Below are positions 13,227 to 19,730 of a stretch of 20,766 bases of DNA, piece after piece (within the stretch, counting starts at the first letter, position 1; each line of letters begins with the position of its first letter). Location of the stretch: IMG/VR virus record IMGVR_UViG_3300030103_001877, positions 1 through 20,766 of that record. One strand, given 5' to 3'. The DNA is from a virus. The notes under the pieces were generated by a model, which saw only the letters and a list, made by a program, of their open reading frames with translations, had not been told where the DNA came from and did no database searches. The translations under genes and the position numbers were made by a program.

Positions 13227-13472
13227 ATGGTAGGTAGACCTTCCAAGAAACAGATCTGCGGTGCTTATGCACGTTCAACTGGACTCCCCTGTCAAGCTAA
13301 GGCTTTAGAAAATGGAAGATGTCGTATGCATGGTGGCTTGTCTAAGGGAGCTACGACAGCACAAGGTAAATACAAATCAATATTGAATCTTAAAAATGTT
13401 AAAAGAGAAACTATCGAGCATTATCGAAAGATTGCAGAGCGGAGATCCACTGTCGAAGATCTGCAAGGATAA
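13227..13472 (+). CDS. HGGxSTG-type small protein
   Basis: 81 residues. CGAYARSTGLPCQAKALENG followed by RCRMHGGLSKGATTAQG matches the HGGxSTG family: three Cys and a His that could hold a metal, then a basic tail. These proteins are frequent next to terminase genes in tailed phages; their function is not known. It overlaps the terminase small subunit by 77 bases in another frame, an unusually long overlap for this window. Confidence 0.75.
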   Translation: MVGRPSKKQICGAYARSTGLPCQAKALENGRCRMHGGLSKGATTAQGKYKSILNLKNVKRETIEHYRKIAERRSTVEDLQG

Positions 13473-13776
13473 GGACATGCCAGCTGTCACCACTGTTTAC
13501 AGTTGGATGAGGGATGATGAAGAAATTAAAAAACAAGTAATGGATGCACGACAACTTGGAGCTTGGTCATTGATTGATCAAATGAATGAACAGTTGATGT
13601 CAGATAATATTAAGCCACAAGATGTTCAACTATTGCGTGAACGCATGCATCAATCCAGGTGGCTTGCGTCAAAGTTATTGGTCGGTACATTTGGTGATAA
13701 GATCCAGGCTGACGTTAAGTCTGATAGTAAGCTAACTATTGCTTGGAGTGCTGAGCCAGTAGCAGAAGTTAAGTAA
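13396..13776 (+). CDS. terS: Terminase small subunit
   Basis: 126 residues. The N-terminal helix-turn-helix (IIERLQSGDPLSKICKDKDM then PAVTTVYSWMRDDEEIKKQV) is the DNA-recognition domain of Sf6-type small subunits. The helical centre (ARQLGAWSLIDQMNEQL) and the late RERMHQSRWLASKLLVGTFG motif complete the family pattern. It recognises the packaging site and feeds DNA to the large subunit. It starts inside the HGGxSTG gene; the next Met is 29 residues in, after the DNA-binding helices, so 13396 is the best start. Confidence 0.85.
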   Translation: MLKEKLSSIIERLQSGDPLSKICKDKDMPAVTTVYSWMRDDEEIKKQVMDARQLGAWSLIDQMNEQLMSDNIKPQDVQLLRERMHQSRWLASKLLVGTFGDKIQADVKSDSKLTIAWSAEPVAEVK

Positions 13777-13796
13777 GATCTCCCATATAATAAACG

Positions 13797-13996
13797 TGGA
13801 TGCACACTTCTCACGCACACGTCATGGGGTTCGATACATTAGAACTATTCTAATGTAGGAATGGTGCAGCTGATCCATACCATATGCCTTACTTTTTAAA
13901 ATTATTTGGTGCGTAGTCTAGCATAATGACAGGACTCTTGGCTTTGTATCGGCAGAAACCCTAGGCTTTTTGTCCGCTAAAGCCGACTCTTTTTTT
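13797..13996 (+). ncRNA. Candidate structured small RNA between terminase genes
   Basis: The 288-base gap has no credible gene. A perfect -10 hexamer (TATAAT, 13786-13791) is present, although no good -35 lies upstream. A 10-bp perfect stem with a 3-base loop follows (arms 13835-13844 TACATTAGAA and 13848-13857 TTCTAATGTA), and a hairpin with a 7-U run ends at 13996. Promoter-like start, strong stem and terminator together suggest a roughly 200-base transcript. An alternative is a long leader of the large-terminase mRNA, or a packaging site. Confidence 0.4.
13964..13996 (+). terminator. Rho-independent terminator candidate
   Basis: GGCTTT (13964-13969) pairs with AAAGCC (13979-13984) around a 9-base loop; seven T follow at 13990-13996 after five bases. 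A second, competing stem (TGTCCG 13971-13976 with CGGACA 14000-14005) would enclose the T-run, so readthrough could be conditional. Confidence 0.5.
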
Positions 13997-14040
13997 GACC
14001 GGACATGCCCCCCACACCCCGAAACCGGCGGTGCGGTTAG
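13997..14040 (+). other. GC-rich patch with C-run and small inverted repeat, packaging-site candidate
   Basis: This stretch is much richer in G+C than the surrounding AT-rich DNA. It has a run of six C, then CCCC, and AACCG/CGGTT arms around GCGGTG. It sits directly before the small gene preceding the large terminase. GC-rich patches near terminase genes can be cos or pac sites, but none of this proves it. Confidence 0.3.
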
Positions 14041-14064
14041 TAGTATATATATGATAGGAAATTA

Positions 14065-14259
14065 ATGGATCCACCCATGGATGAAGATCTTAAAGATTTA
14101 ATTGCAATGGTGTTTTATGACGATGGCACAAAGAGTGTGTTTATAAACATCACAGGCTTTCGTAATTCTATACACGGTAGAGATGTGTCCGAGCATATAT
14201 GCAATCAATTAAATATAGACCTGATGGATCTATACGGTGATCAGCCAACATTACACTAA
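14065..14259 (+). CDS. Small acidic protein of unknown function
   Basis: 64 residues, acidic (DPPMDEDLKDLIAMVFYDDG). The ribosome site AGGAAA lies before the ATG at 14065; an inner Met at 14077 is possible. Its stop shares one base with the large-terminase start. No family recognised; position suggests a packaging accessory. Confidence 0.65.
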   Translation: MDPPMDEDLKDLIAMVFYDDGTKSVFINITGFRNSIHGRDVSEHICNQLNIDLMDLYGDQPTLH

Positions 14260-15539
14260 TGCAAATAACAATTCCGTACAGCCCACGAGAGCTGCAACAA
14301 GAAATACATACAGAGTTAAGCAAACACAGATGGGCGGTACTCTCAATTCATCGGCGTGCCGGAAAATCCGTTTTATGTATTAACGAATTAATTAAACGAG
14401 CTTTAACTAACGATATGTGGAACCCCAGGTACGCATACATCGGCCCGACATACAAACAAACAAAAGCAATTATATTTGACTATTTAAAATTTTATGCCGG
14501 TGTCATACCTGGAACCAAATTTAACGAACAAGAACTAAGCTGCACGTTTCCAAACGGTGCTAAGATTGTATTGCTTGGTTCTGAAAACCCAGACAGTTTA
14601 AGGGGTAGTTACTTTGATGGTATCATCTGTGATGAGTACGCACAAATTAATCCACGGCTGTTTCCTGAAGTCATTAGACCAGCTCTATCAGATAGAAAAG
14701 GTTTTTGTTACTTCGTTGGCACACCCCAAGGAATGTCAAATGATTTCTATGCTAAGTACCAACACGGACTAAAAGATAAAACGTGGTACACAAAAATAGC
14801 AAAAGCATCTGAAACAAACATTGTTGATGAAGATGAATTAGAAGCAGCTCTTGAGCTGATGGGTAAGAATAAATACAGACAAGAGTTTGAATGTGATTGG
14901 GTAGCAGCATTAGAAGGTGCTATTTACGGTGACGTTATAGAAAAGATAGAAGATCGAAAACAAGTTGGCCGTGTACCTTATGATCCGACCTACCAGGTCA
15001 GCACAGCATGGGATATTGGCATATCAGATAAAACAGTCATTATATTTTTTCAACAAGTAGGCAAAGCCATACACCTTATTGACTACTATGAAAGCAGTAA
15101 CGAAGGACTGCCCCACTATATTAATTTAATAAATAGCAAAGATTACGTTTACAACAACCATTACGGCCCACACGATTTAGAACAACGTGAGTTTACAAAC
15201 GGTAAATCAAGACGTGAGATTGCATACGAGCTGGGCTTACGATTTAAAATTGTACCTAAGCTCAGCATAGAAGATGGAATACACTATACACAACTGTTGC
15301 TTAACCGTTGTTGGATAGATGTCGACAATTGTAAGAAACTGATAGATGCCTTAAGGAACTATCACCGCAAGTACAATGACACCTTGCAAACCTTTAATTC
15401 TAAACCTGTGCATGATTGGTCAAGTCATGCCTGTGACAGCATGAGAGTTCTAGCTGTAGGCTTAGAAGAATTACGAGATGACAATCAGATTAAACAACAA
15501 ACAGCTGACAACAGCTACAACCCATTAGGAATACAATGA
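14259..15539 (+). CDS. terL: Terminase large subunit (ATPase and nuclease)
   Basis: 426 residues. ATPase half: Walker A variant IHRRAGKS (30-37), Walker B IICDEYA (Asp125, Glu126), coupling motif YFVGTPQG (151-158). RNase-H-like nuclease half: Asp252 (TAWDIGISDK), Asp306 (YGPHDLEQ) and Asp393 (SHACDSMRVLA) as metal ligands. This is the motor that drives DNA into the head through the portal and cuts it. Its length is typical. It starts one base into the preceding stop and its stop overlaps the next ATG (ATGA). All key residues are intact. Confidence 0.95.
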   Translation: MQITIPYSPRELQQEIHTELSKHRWAVLSIHRRAGKSVLCINELIKRALTNDMWNPRYAYIGPTYKQTKAIIFDYLKFYAGVIPGTKFNEQELSCTFPNGAKIVLLGSENPDSLRGSYFDGIICDEYAQINPRLFPEVIRPALSDRKGFCYFVGTPQGMSNDFYAKYQHGLKDKTWYTKIAKASETNIVDEDELEAALELMGKNKYRQEFECDWVAALEGAIYGDVIEKIEDRKQVGRVPYDPTYQVSTAWDIGISDKTVIIFFQQVGKAIHLIDYYESSNEGLPHYINLINSKDYVYNNHYGPHDLEQREFTNGKSRREIAYELGLRFKIVPKLSIEDGIHYTQLLLNRCWIDVDNCKKLIDALRNYHRKYNDTLQTFNSKPVHDWSSHACDSMRVLAVGLEELRDDNQIKQQTADNSYNPLGIQ

Positions 15540-15733
15540 GTATATTTAAAGCACCAAAAATGCCACCTCCACCAAAACCTAGAGTTATGCTGACACCATC
15601 GGGATCGATGGCAAAAGAAGATCCAAAGGTACAGGAAAAAAGAAGGCGTGGCAAAAAAGCAACCATACTGACATCAAACAGTGGATTGCAAAACAAAGAC
15701 GATGATTCATACAAACCATCACTACTAGGATAA
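15536..15733 (+). CDS. Small basic virion-region protein with KPSLLG tail
   Basis: 65 residues: a Pro-rich start (KAPKMPPPPKPRVM), a basic centre (KRRRGKKATILTSNSGL) and the tail YKPSLLG. The ILTS..GL plus C-terminal LLG pattern is one I associate with small proteins near portal genes in podoviruses. It resembles the product of 16585-16788 (SSLIETTSMGLGG ... YKPTLLS), so the two may be distant paralogues. Role unknown; probably a virion or assembly factor. Confidence 0.7.
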   Translation: MSIFKAPKMPPPPKPRVMLTPSGSMAKEDPKVQEKRRRGKKATILTSNSGLQNKDDDSYKPSLLG

Positions 15734-15743
15734 GGACAACACT

Positions 15744-15914
15744 ATGGCTACAAAACCAGGGCTTTACGCCAACATTCATGCAAAACGCAGAAGAATCAAA
15801 GGGGGTTCAGGTGAGAAAATGAGAAAACCTGGATCACCAGGATCACCAACTGCTGCTAATTTTAAACGAGCTGCAAAGACAGCAAAGAAACCAAAGAAAA
15901 CATTAATGGGTTAA
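15744..15914 (+). CDS. Small basic virion-region protein (GLYANIHAKR type)
   Basis: 56 residues with an AAGGA ribosome site. The sequence KPGLYANIHAKRRRIKGGSG followed by EKMRKPGSPGSPTAANFKRA is a pattern common to small phage proteins in the terminase-portal region. More than a third of the protein is Lys, Arg or Gly, suggesting an extended, DNA- or surface-binding peptide. It ends in KKTLMG, close to the tails of three neighbours. Function unknown. Confidence 0.7.
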   Translation: MATKPGLYANIHAKRRRIKGGSGEKMRKPGSPGSPTAANFKRAAKTAKKPKKTLMG

Positions 15915-15918
15915 TTTT

Positions 15919-16050
15919 ATGAAACAAATAAAACCAAAAACAAAATTAAAAGGCAAACAAAAAAAAATTGATGCAAATAATAATAACAAAATAGATGCAC
16001 AAGATTTTGCATTACTAAGAAAAAAACCTAAAAAAACTTTATTATCATAA
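15919..16050 (+). CDS. 43-residue basic protein with an EF-hand-type loop
   Basis: Basic N-terminus (MKQIKPKTKLKGKQKK), then DANNNNKIDAQDF, then ALLRKKPKKTLLS. The 12-residue loop has Asp1, Asn3, Asn5, Ile8, Asp9 and Asp12, the ligand and hydrophobic positions of an EF-hand calcium loop, followed by Phe and a short helix. Position 6 is Asn rather than the usual Gly. One loop with one helix recalls dockerin half-repeats. Five bases after the preceding gene; weak ribosome site. Calcium binding is predicted only from the motif. Confidence 0.65.
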   Translation: MKQIKPKTKLKGKQKKIDANNNNKIDAQDFALLRKKPKKTLLS

Positions 16051-16060
16051 GGAGAAAGCC

Positions 16061-16156
16061 ATGCCATACGGATCAGGAACATACGGCTCAACTAAAGGTA
16101 GACCACCAGTAAAAAAAACAAAAAAGAAAAAAACCAAAAAACCATACGGTAAATAA
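16061..16156 (+). CDS. 31-residue Lys-rich peptide (MPYGSGTYGS type)
   Basis: A good ribosome site (GGAG) precedes the ATG. MPYGSGTYGSTKGRPP is followed by a run of Lys and Thr, and it ends KKPYGK. Short peptides of the MPxGxGTYGSxxGRP type occur in several phages near portal genes as I remember them. It could be an extended virion peptide or a DNA-binding tail. No assigned function. Confidence 0.65.
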   Translation: MPYGSGTYGSTKGRPPVKKTKKKKTKKPYGK

Positions 16157-16158
16157 AA

Positions 16159-16314
16159 ATGGTTAAAGAGCTAACTAAAAGACAAGCTAAAACTCTAAAA
16201 AAGCATTCTGTACATCACACAAAAAAACACATGTCATTGATGGAAAAGAAAATGCTAGAAGGCAAAACATTTACAGCTGCACATAAAATAGCACAAAAAA
16301 AAGTAGGAGCATAA
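16159..16314 (+). CDS. 51-residue basic helical protein
   Basis: Two predicted helices rich in Lys and His (LTKRQAKTLKKHSVHHTKKH and MEKKMLEGKTFTAAHKIAQK). LTKRQxxTLKKHS...HMxxM...GKxFTxAHKxAxKKVG is a repeated pattern of small phage proteins in this genome position as I know it. Starts two bases after the preceding stop, without a clear ribosome site, so translation is probably coupled. Function unknown. Confidence 0.68.
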   Translation: MVKELTKRQAKTLKKHSVHHTKKHMSLMEKKMLEGKTFTAAHKIAQKKVGA

Positions 16315-16315
16315 T

Positions 16316-16570
16316 GTGGCTCTTAAAAAACATCAAAGTCCTTCTGGTGGATTAAACGCAGCTGGTAGAAAACATTTTGGAGTTAAAGCTCCAGTAAGCA
16401 AAGGAACTAATCCAAGACGTGTTTCATTTGCAGCACGATTTGCTGGAATGAAGGGGCCTATGAAAAAGCCAGATGGCAGTCCTACACGAAAAGCATTGGC
16501 ATTAAAAAAATGGGGTTTCGGTAGTGTTGCTGCTGCACGAAACTTTGCAAACAGAAATAAAAAATCATAA
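16316..16570 (+). CDS. DUF6321-like basic virion-region protein
   Basis: 84 residues from a GTG start that follows the previous stop by one base. The motif SPSGGLNAAGRKHFGVKAPV, then RRVSFAARFAGMKGPMKKPD, then GSPTRKALALKKWGF matches the DUF6321 outline. The protein is strongly basic. A role in the virion or DNA packaging is suggested by position. No enzymatic motif. Confidence 0.72.
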   Translation: MALKKHQSPSGGLNAAGRKHFGVKAPVSKGTNPRRVSFAARFAGMKGPMKKPDGSPTRKALALKKWGFGSVAAARNFANRNKKS

Positions 16571-16584
16571 TTAAGGAGAACACT

Positions 16585-16788
16585 ATGAGTGGAATAATAG
16601 GAGGTCGTAAACCAGCACCAGTTAAAATGACACCAACTGAAGTGCAAACGACTAAAACTCAAGACATAGCACAAGATGTCCAAGCTGCTAAGAAAAAGAA
16701 AAAGCCAGGACAATCTTCATTGATTGAAACAACATCAATGGGTCTTGGTGGTGACGCACCAACATACAAGCCAACACTGTTAAGCTAA
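16585..16788 (+). CDS. Small basic virion-region protein with KPTLLS tail
   Basis: 67 residues with a good ribosome site (AAGGAG). A Lys-rich centre (AAKKKKKPGQSSLIE) and the tail YKPTLLS resemble the product of 15536-15733, so the two bracket the micro-gene cluster. It ends just before the portal ATG. A portal- or head-associated role is plausible; not shown. Confidence 0.68.
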   Translation: MSGIIGGRKPAPVKMTPTEVQTTKTQDIAQDVQAAKKKKKPGQSSLIETTSMGLGGDAPTYKPTLLS

Positions 16789-16789
16789 T

Positions 16790-18385
16790 ATGAAAAACAA
16801 AAACGCAGAAATGCTAGTGAACCGTTTTGCTACACTTAGAACAAATCGGTCAACATGGGAAAGTCATTGGCAAGAAATAGCTGATTACATGCTACCTCGT
16901 AAAGCTGACATCACTACACAACGTACTCGTGGTGATAAGAGATCGGAAGTTATATTTGATGGAACCGCCATCCACGCATTAGAGCTATTAAGTTCAAGTT
17001 TACATGGCATGCTGACTAACGCAGCTTCACCTTGGTTTACACTTGCATTTAAAAATCCATTGTTATCTGAAAACGATGAAGCTCAAGAATGGTTAGACTC
17101 CGTAACGCAAGATATGTACGTTGCATTTAACAGATCCAACTTTCAACAAGAAATACAGGAACTGTATCAAGATCTAATCTCTTTTGGCACATCTGCCATG
17201 TTTGTTTCCCCTGATGAAAAAAACTTAGTTCGTTTTAATACAAGACACATTAAAGAAATATTTATTGCTGAGAATGAAAAAGGACAAGTTGATACTGTCT
17301 TTAGACATTTTACATTAAGTGCAAGAGCTGCTGTTAATTTATTTGGTGAAGAAAACGTAGGTGCTGGCATTTTAAATAAATTTAAAAAAGATGTTGATGC
17401 AGATGTAAGCATATTGCACGCAGTCATGCCACGAGACACATACAACGAAAAGAAAAAAGATACACAGAACATGCCATTTAAGTCATGTTATGTAGATCCT
17501 GATGATGTTCACATGATAAGTGAAAGTGGTTTCAATGAGTTTCCATACGTTGTGCCACGTTATTTAAAAGCTAGTTATGAAATTTATGGAAGATCACCTT
17601 CTATGAATGCACTGCCTGACGTAAAGATGTTAAACAAAATGTCTGAGGTAACAATCAAAGCTGCACAGAAACAAATAGATCCTCCCCTTATGGTTCCTGA
17701 TGACGGTTTTATGTTACCAGTCAGGACAGTGCCAGGTGGTTTAAACTTCTACCGTTCAGGTTCAAGAGATCGTATAGAGCCATTACAGATTGGAGCAAAC
17801 AATCCTGTAACTGTTAACATGATCCAGGACAGACAACTTGCAATACAAAAAACATTTTATGTAGATCAGTTGCTAACATCACAAGGTGGCAACATGACAG
17901 CAACAGAAGTGTTGCAACGTAATGAAGAAAAAATGAGATTGCTAGGCCCAGTGTTAGGTCGATTGCAATCAGAACTATTACAGCCGTTGATTGAACGGGT
18001 GTACAATATCTTAGAACGACAAAACATATTCAGACCAGCACCTGAAATATTAGCAGAACAAAATGTTGAGATTGAATATGTAAGTCCACTAGCCAAAGCA
18101 CAAAAATCAAGTGATCTTAATTCCGTTATGCGTGGAATTGAAATCTTTGGAGCTATGTCACAATTTGCTCCAGTGCTTGATTATTTGGACTCTGACGGTT
18201 TGGCTAAGTATGTGCAAAATGTTCTAGGACTACCAGCTAAGATTATGAAATCTGATGCTGAAGTACAACAAGTCAGACAAGAACGGCAACAAGCCGAACA
18301 ACAAGCAGCGGAACAACAAGAGTTGATGCAACAAGCACAAGCAGCTGGTGCAGCAGCTCCGATGGTCAAAGCTGTCAACAACTAA
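16790..18385 (+). CDS. Portal (head-to-tail connector) protein
   Basis: 531 residues, the normal length for the podovirus head-tail connector family (PF12236-type). Signature stretches are NRSTWESHWQEIADYMLPRK near the start, IFDGTAIHALELLSSSLHGM, LISFGTSAMFVSPDE, and QTCPFK-like loops, then MTATEVLQRNEEKMRLLGPV in the second half. The C-terminal ~40 residues are Gln/Ala-rich (VRQERQQAEQQAAEQQELMQ). Twelve copies form the DNA entry channel that binds terminase and later the tail. The small genes before it and the scaffold and capsid after it give the usual head module order. Confidence 0.93.
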   Translation: MKNKNAEMLVNRFATLRTNRSTWESHWQEIADYMLPRKADITTQRTRGDKRSEVIFDGTAIHALELLSSSLHGMLTNAASPWFTLAFKNPLLSENDEAQEWLDSVTQDMYVAFNRSNFQQEIQELYQDLISFGTSAMFVSPDEKNLVRFNTRHIKEIFIAENEKGQVDTVFRHFTLSARAAVNLFGEENVGAGILNKFKKDVDADVSILHAVMPRDTYNEKKKDTQNMPFKSCYVDPDDVHMISESGFNEFPYVVPRYLKASYEIYGRSPSMNALPDVKMLNKMSEVTIKAAQKQIDPPLMVPDDGFMLPVRTVPGGLNFYRSGSRDRIEPLQIGANNPVTVNMIQDRQLAIQKTFYVDQLLTSQGGNMTATEVLQRNEEKMRLLGPVLGRLQSELLQPLIERVYNILERQNIFRPAPEILAEQNVEIEYVSPLAKAQKSSDLNSVMRGIEIFGAMSQFAPVLDYLDSDGLAKYVQNVLGLPAKIMKSDAEVQQVRQERQQAEQQAAEQQELMQQAQAAGAAAPMVKAVNN

Positions 18386-18397
18386 AGGAGAAATAAT

Positions 18398-18646
18398 ATG
18401 GCTGATGAGCAACAAAATCAGAACTTAGAACAAGAACAAAATGAAGAAAAATTAAAAGAGTTAGTTAAATCATACAAGCTAACTTTTGAAAGTGAAGAAG
18501 GGGCAAAAGTCTTAGAAGATTTACAAAGACGATGCCACTTGTTTAGCACAACCAATGTAAAGAATGATTCACATGAGTCAGCTTTTATGGAAGGTCAACG
18601 TGCCGTCATTTTGTTTATTATTAACATTTTAAATAGGAAAATTTAA
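18398..18646 (+). CDS. Bbp19-like phage protein
   Basis: 82 residues. LVKSYKLTFESEEGAKVLED, then LQRRCHLFSTTNVKNDSHES, then AFMEGQRAVILFIINIL follows the Bbp19 pattern (a conserved CH...F.EG.R.V.L motif). The N-terminus is Gln/Glu-rich. The family is common after portal genes in podoviruses; function unknown. Good ribosome site (AAAGGAG). Its stop shares one base with the next start. Confidence 0.78.
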   Translation: MADEQQNQNLEQEQNEEKLKELVKSYKLTFESEEGAKVLEDLQRRCHLFSTTNVKNDSHESAFMEGQRAVILFIINILNRKI

Positions 18647-18753
18647 TGGAAGAATTAAAGCAATACTTTTTACTATGGTGGAACGCAGATAAAAAAATAA
18701 AAATTATCTCAGCTGCTATCGTATTAATTTTAATTTATTTAATCATAACATAA
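18646..18753 (+). CDS. 35-residue single-pass membrane protein
   Basis: Starts at a TAATG overlap. A short N-terminal region (MEELKQYFLLWWNADKKIKI) precedes one membrane helix (about 19-34, KIISAAIVLILIYLII). It sits between the Bbp19-like gene and the scaffold. Function unknown; a membrane peptide in the head operon is unexpected. Confidence 0.6.
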   Translation: MEELKQYFLLWWNADKKIKIISAAIVLILIYLIIT

Positions 18754-18763
18754 GGAGACAACT

Positions 18764-19591
18764 ATGTCAGAAGATCAGGTAACGGCTGTCGAAGAACAAA
18801 GCCAACCGTCTGAGTCAACTGCAACAGAAGCTCCAGTAGCAGAAGCTAGCTGGAGAGACAGTTTACCAGAGGAACTAAAAACAAATGCATCACTAGAAAA
18901 ATTTAGTGACGTATCAACATTAGCAAAAAGCTACATTAATGCTGAGTCAATGATTGGCAAAGACAAGATGGTAGTGCCAGGAGCTAATACAACTGAAGAA
19001 GAATGGAGTGACATCTACGATAAATTAGGTAGGCCGTCAGATCCAAATGGTTATGAACTAAAAGCAGAACTTGCTGAAGGTGAACAAATTGATGAACAAT
19101 TGATGAGTAGTTTTAAAGAAACAGCTCACAAGCATGGATTGTCACCAGCACAAGCACAAGGACTGCTTGATTATTATAATAGCATATCAAGTCAATCGAT
19201 GGTTGATATGGAAAACAATGCTATACTAGCACAAGAAGATAGCTCAAGAACATTGCGTGAAGAATGGGGCCGAAGTTACGAAGAAAATCTTAACAAGGCA
19301 TCCAATGTTGCAAAACAATTCTTAGGTGAAGATATATTTAGCGTACAACTTGCAGATGGATCTTTACTTGGTGACAACGCATCATTGATCCGTGGTTTGA
19401 ATAAAATTGCAACTGTCGTATCAGAAGATACTTTAGTTGGTGATAAAGATTCAGCTGCGTCAAATGCTGGTATGCAACAACAAATAAACGATTTAACTGC
19501 ACCTAATAGTCCGTACTGGAACAAGATGGATCCTCAACACGAGGCAACGGTGCAAAAAGTTTTAGCATTGAGAGAAATAGTCTCAGGCTAA
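18764..19591 (+). CDS. Capsid scaffolding/assembly protein
   Basis: 275 residues, acidic, with an N-terminal disordered part (VEEQSQPSESTATEAPVAEA). The outline WRDSLPEELKTNASLEKFSD, YINAESMIGKDKMVVPG, WSDIYDKLGRPSDPNGYEL and a helical second half (HGLSPAQAQGLLDYYNSISS) matches the phage capsid assembly/scaffold proteins that precede the major capsid gene. It would shape the procapsid and leave before packaging. Ribosome site AAGGAG. Confidence 0.85.
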   Translation: MSEDQVTAVEEQSQPSESTATEAPVAEASWRDSLPEELKTNASLEKFSDVSTLAKSYINAESMIGKDKMVVPGANTTEEEWSDIYDKLGRPSDPNGYELKAELAEGEQIDEQLMSSFKETAHKHGLSPAQAQGLLDYYNSISSQSMVDMENNAILAQEDSSRTLREEWGRSYEENLNKASNVAKQFLGEDIFSVQLADGSLLGDNASLIRGLNKIATVVSEDTLVGDKDSAASNAGMQQQINDLTAPNSPYWNKMDPQHEATVQKVLALREIVSG

Positions 19592-19730
19592 CCACTATTT
19601 AGAACAACTGGTTTACCAGCTCTAAAAGACAATAGGACAGACTATCACCTACCAGGTGTTAAATGTAAGACAACCCTACGGGATAATTGGCTGACAATAA
19701 AACTTAAACTTAACAACAAGGAGACATTTT
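19592..19730 (+). promoter_or_regulatory. Capsid-gene leader with three small inverted repeats
   Basis: 139 bases without a gene, ahead of the most highly expressed phage gene. Short stems: CTGGT/ACCAG (19608-19619), CACCT/AGGTG (19646-19658) and CCC/GGG around TAC shortly after. An AAGGAG ribosome site sits before the ATG. This could stabilise the message or host a promoter; none is clear. Confidence 0.4.

Noticed and set aside
13799-13870. tRNA-like pattern (GGGTTCGATA) near the 10-bp stem
   Set aside because: The T-stem does not pair, no acceptor or anticodon stems can be drawn, and the stem nearby is a plain hairpin.
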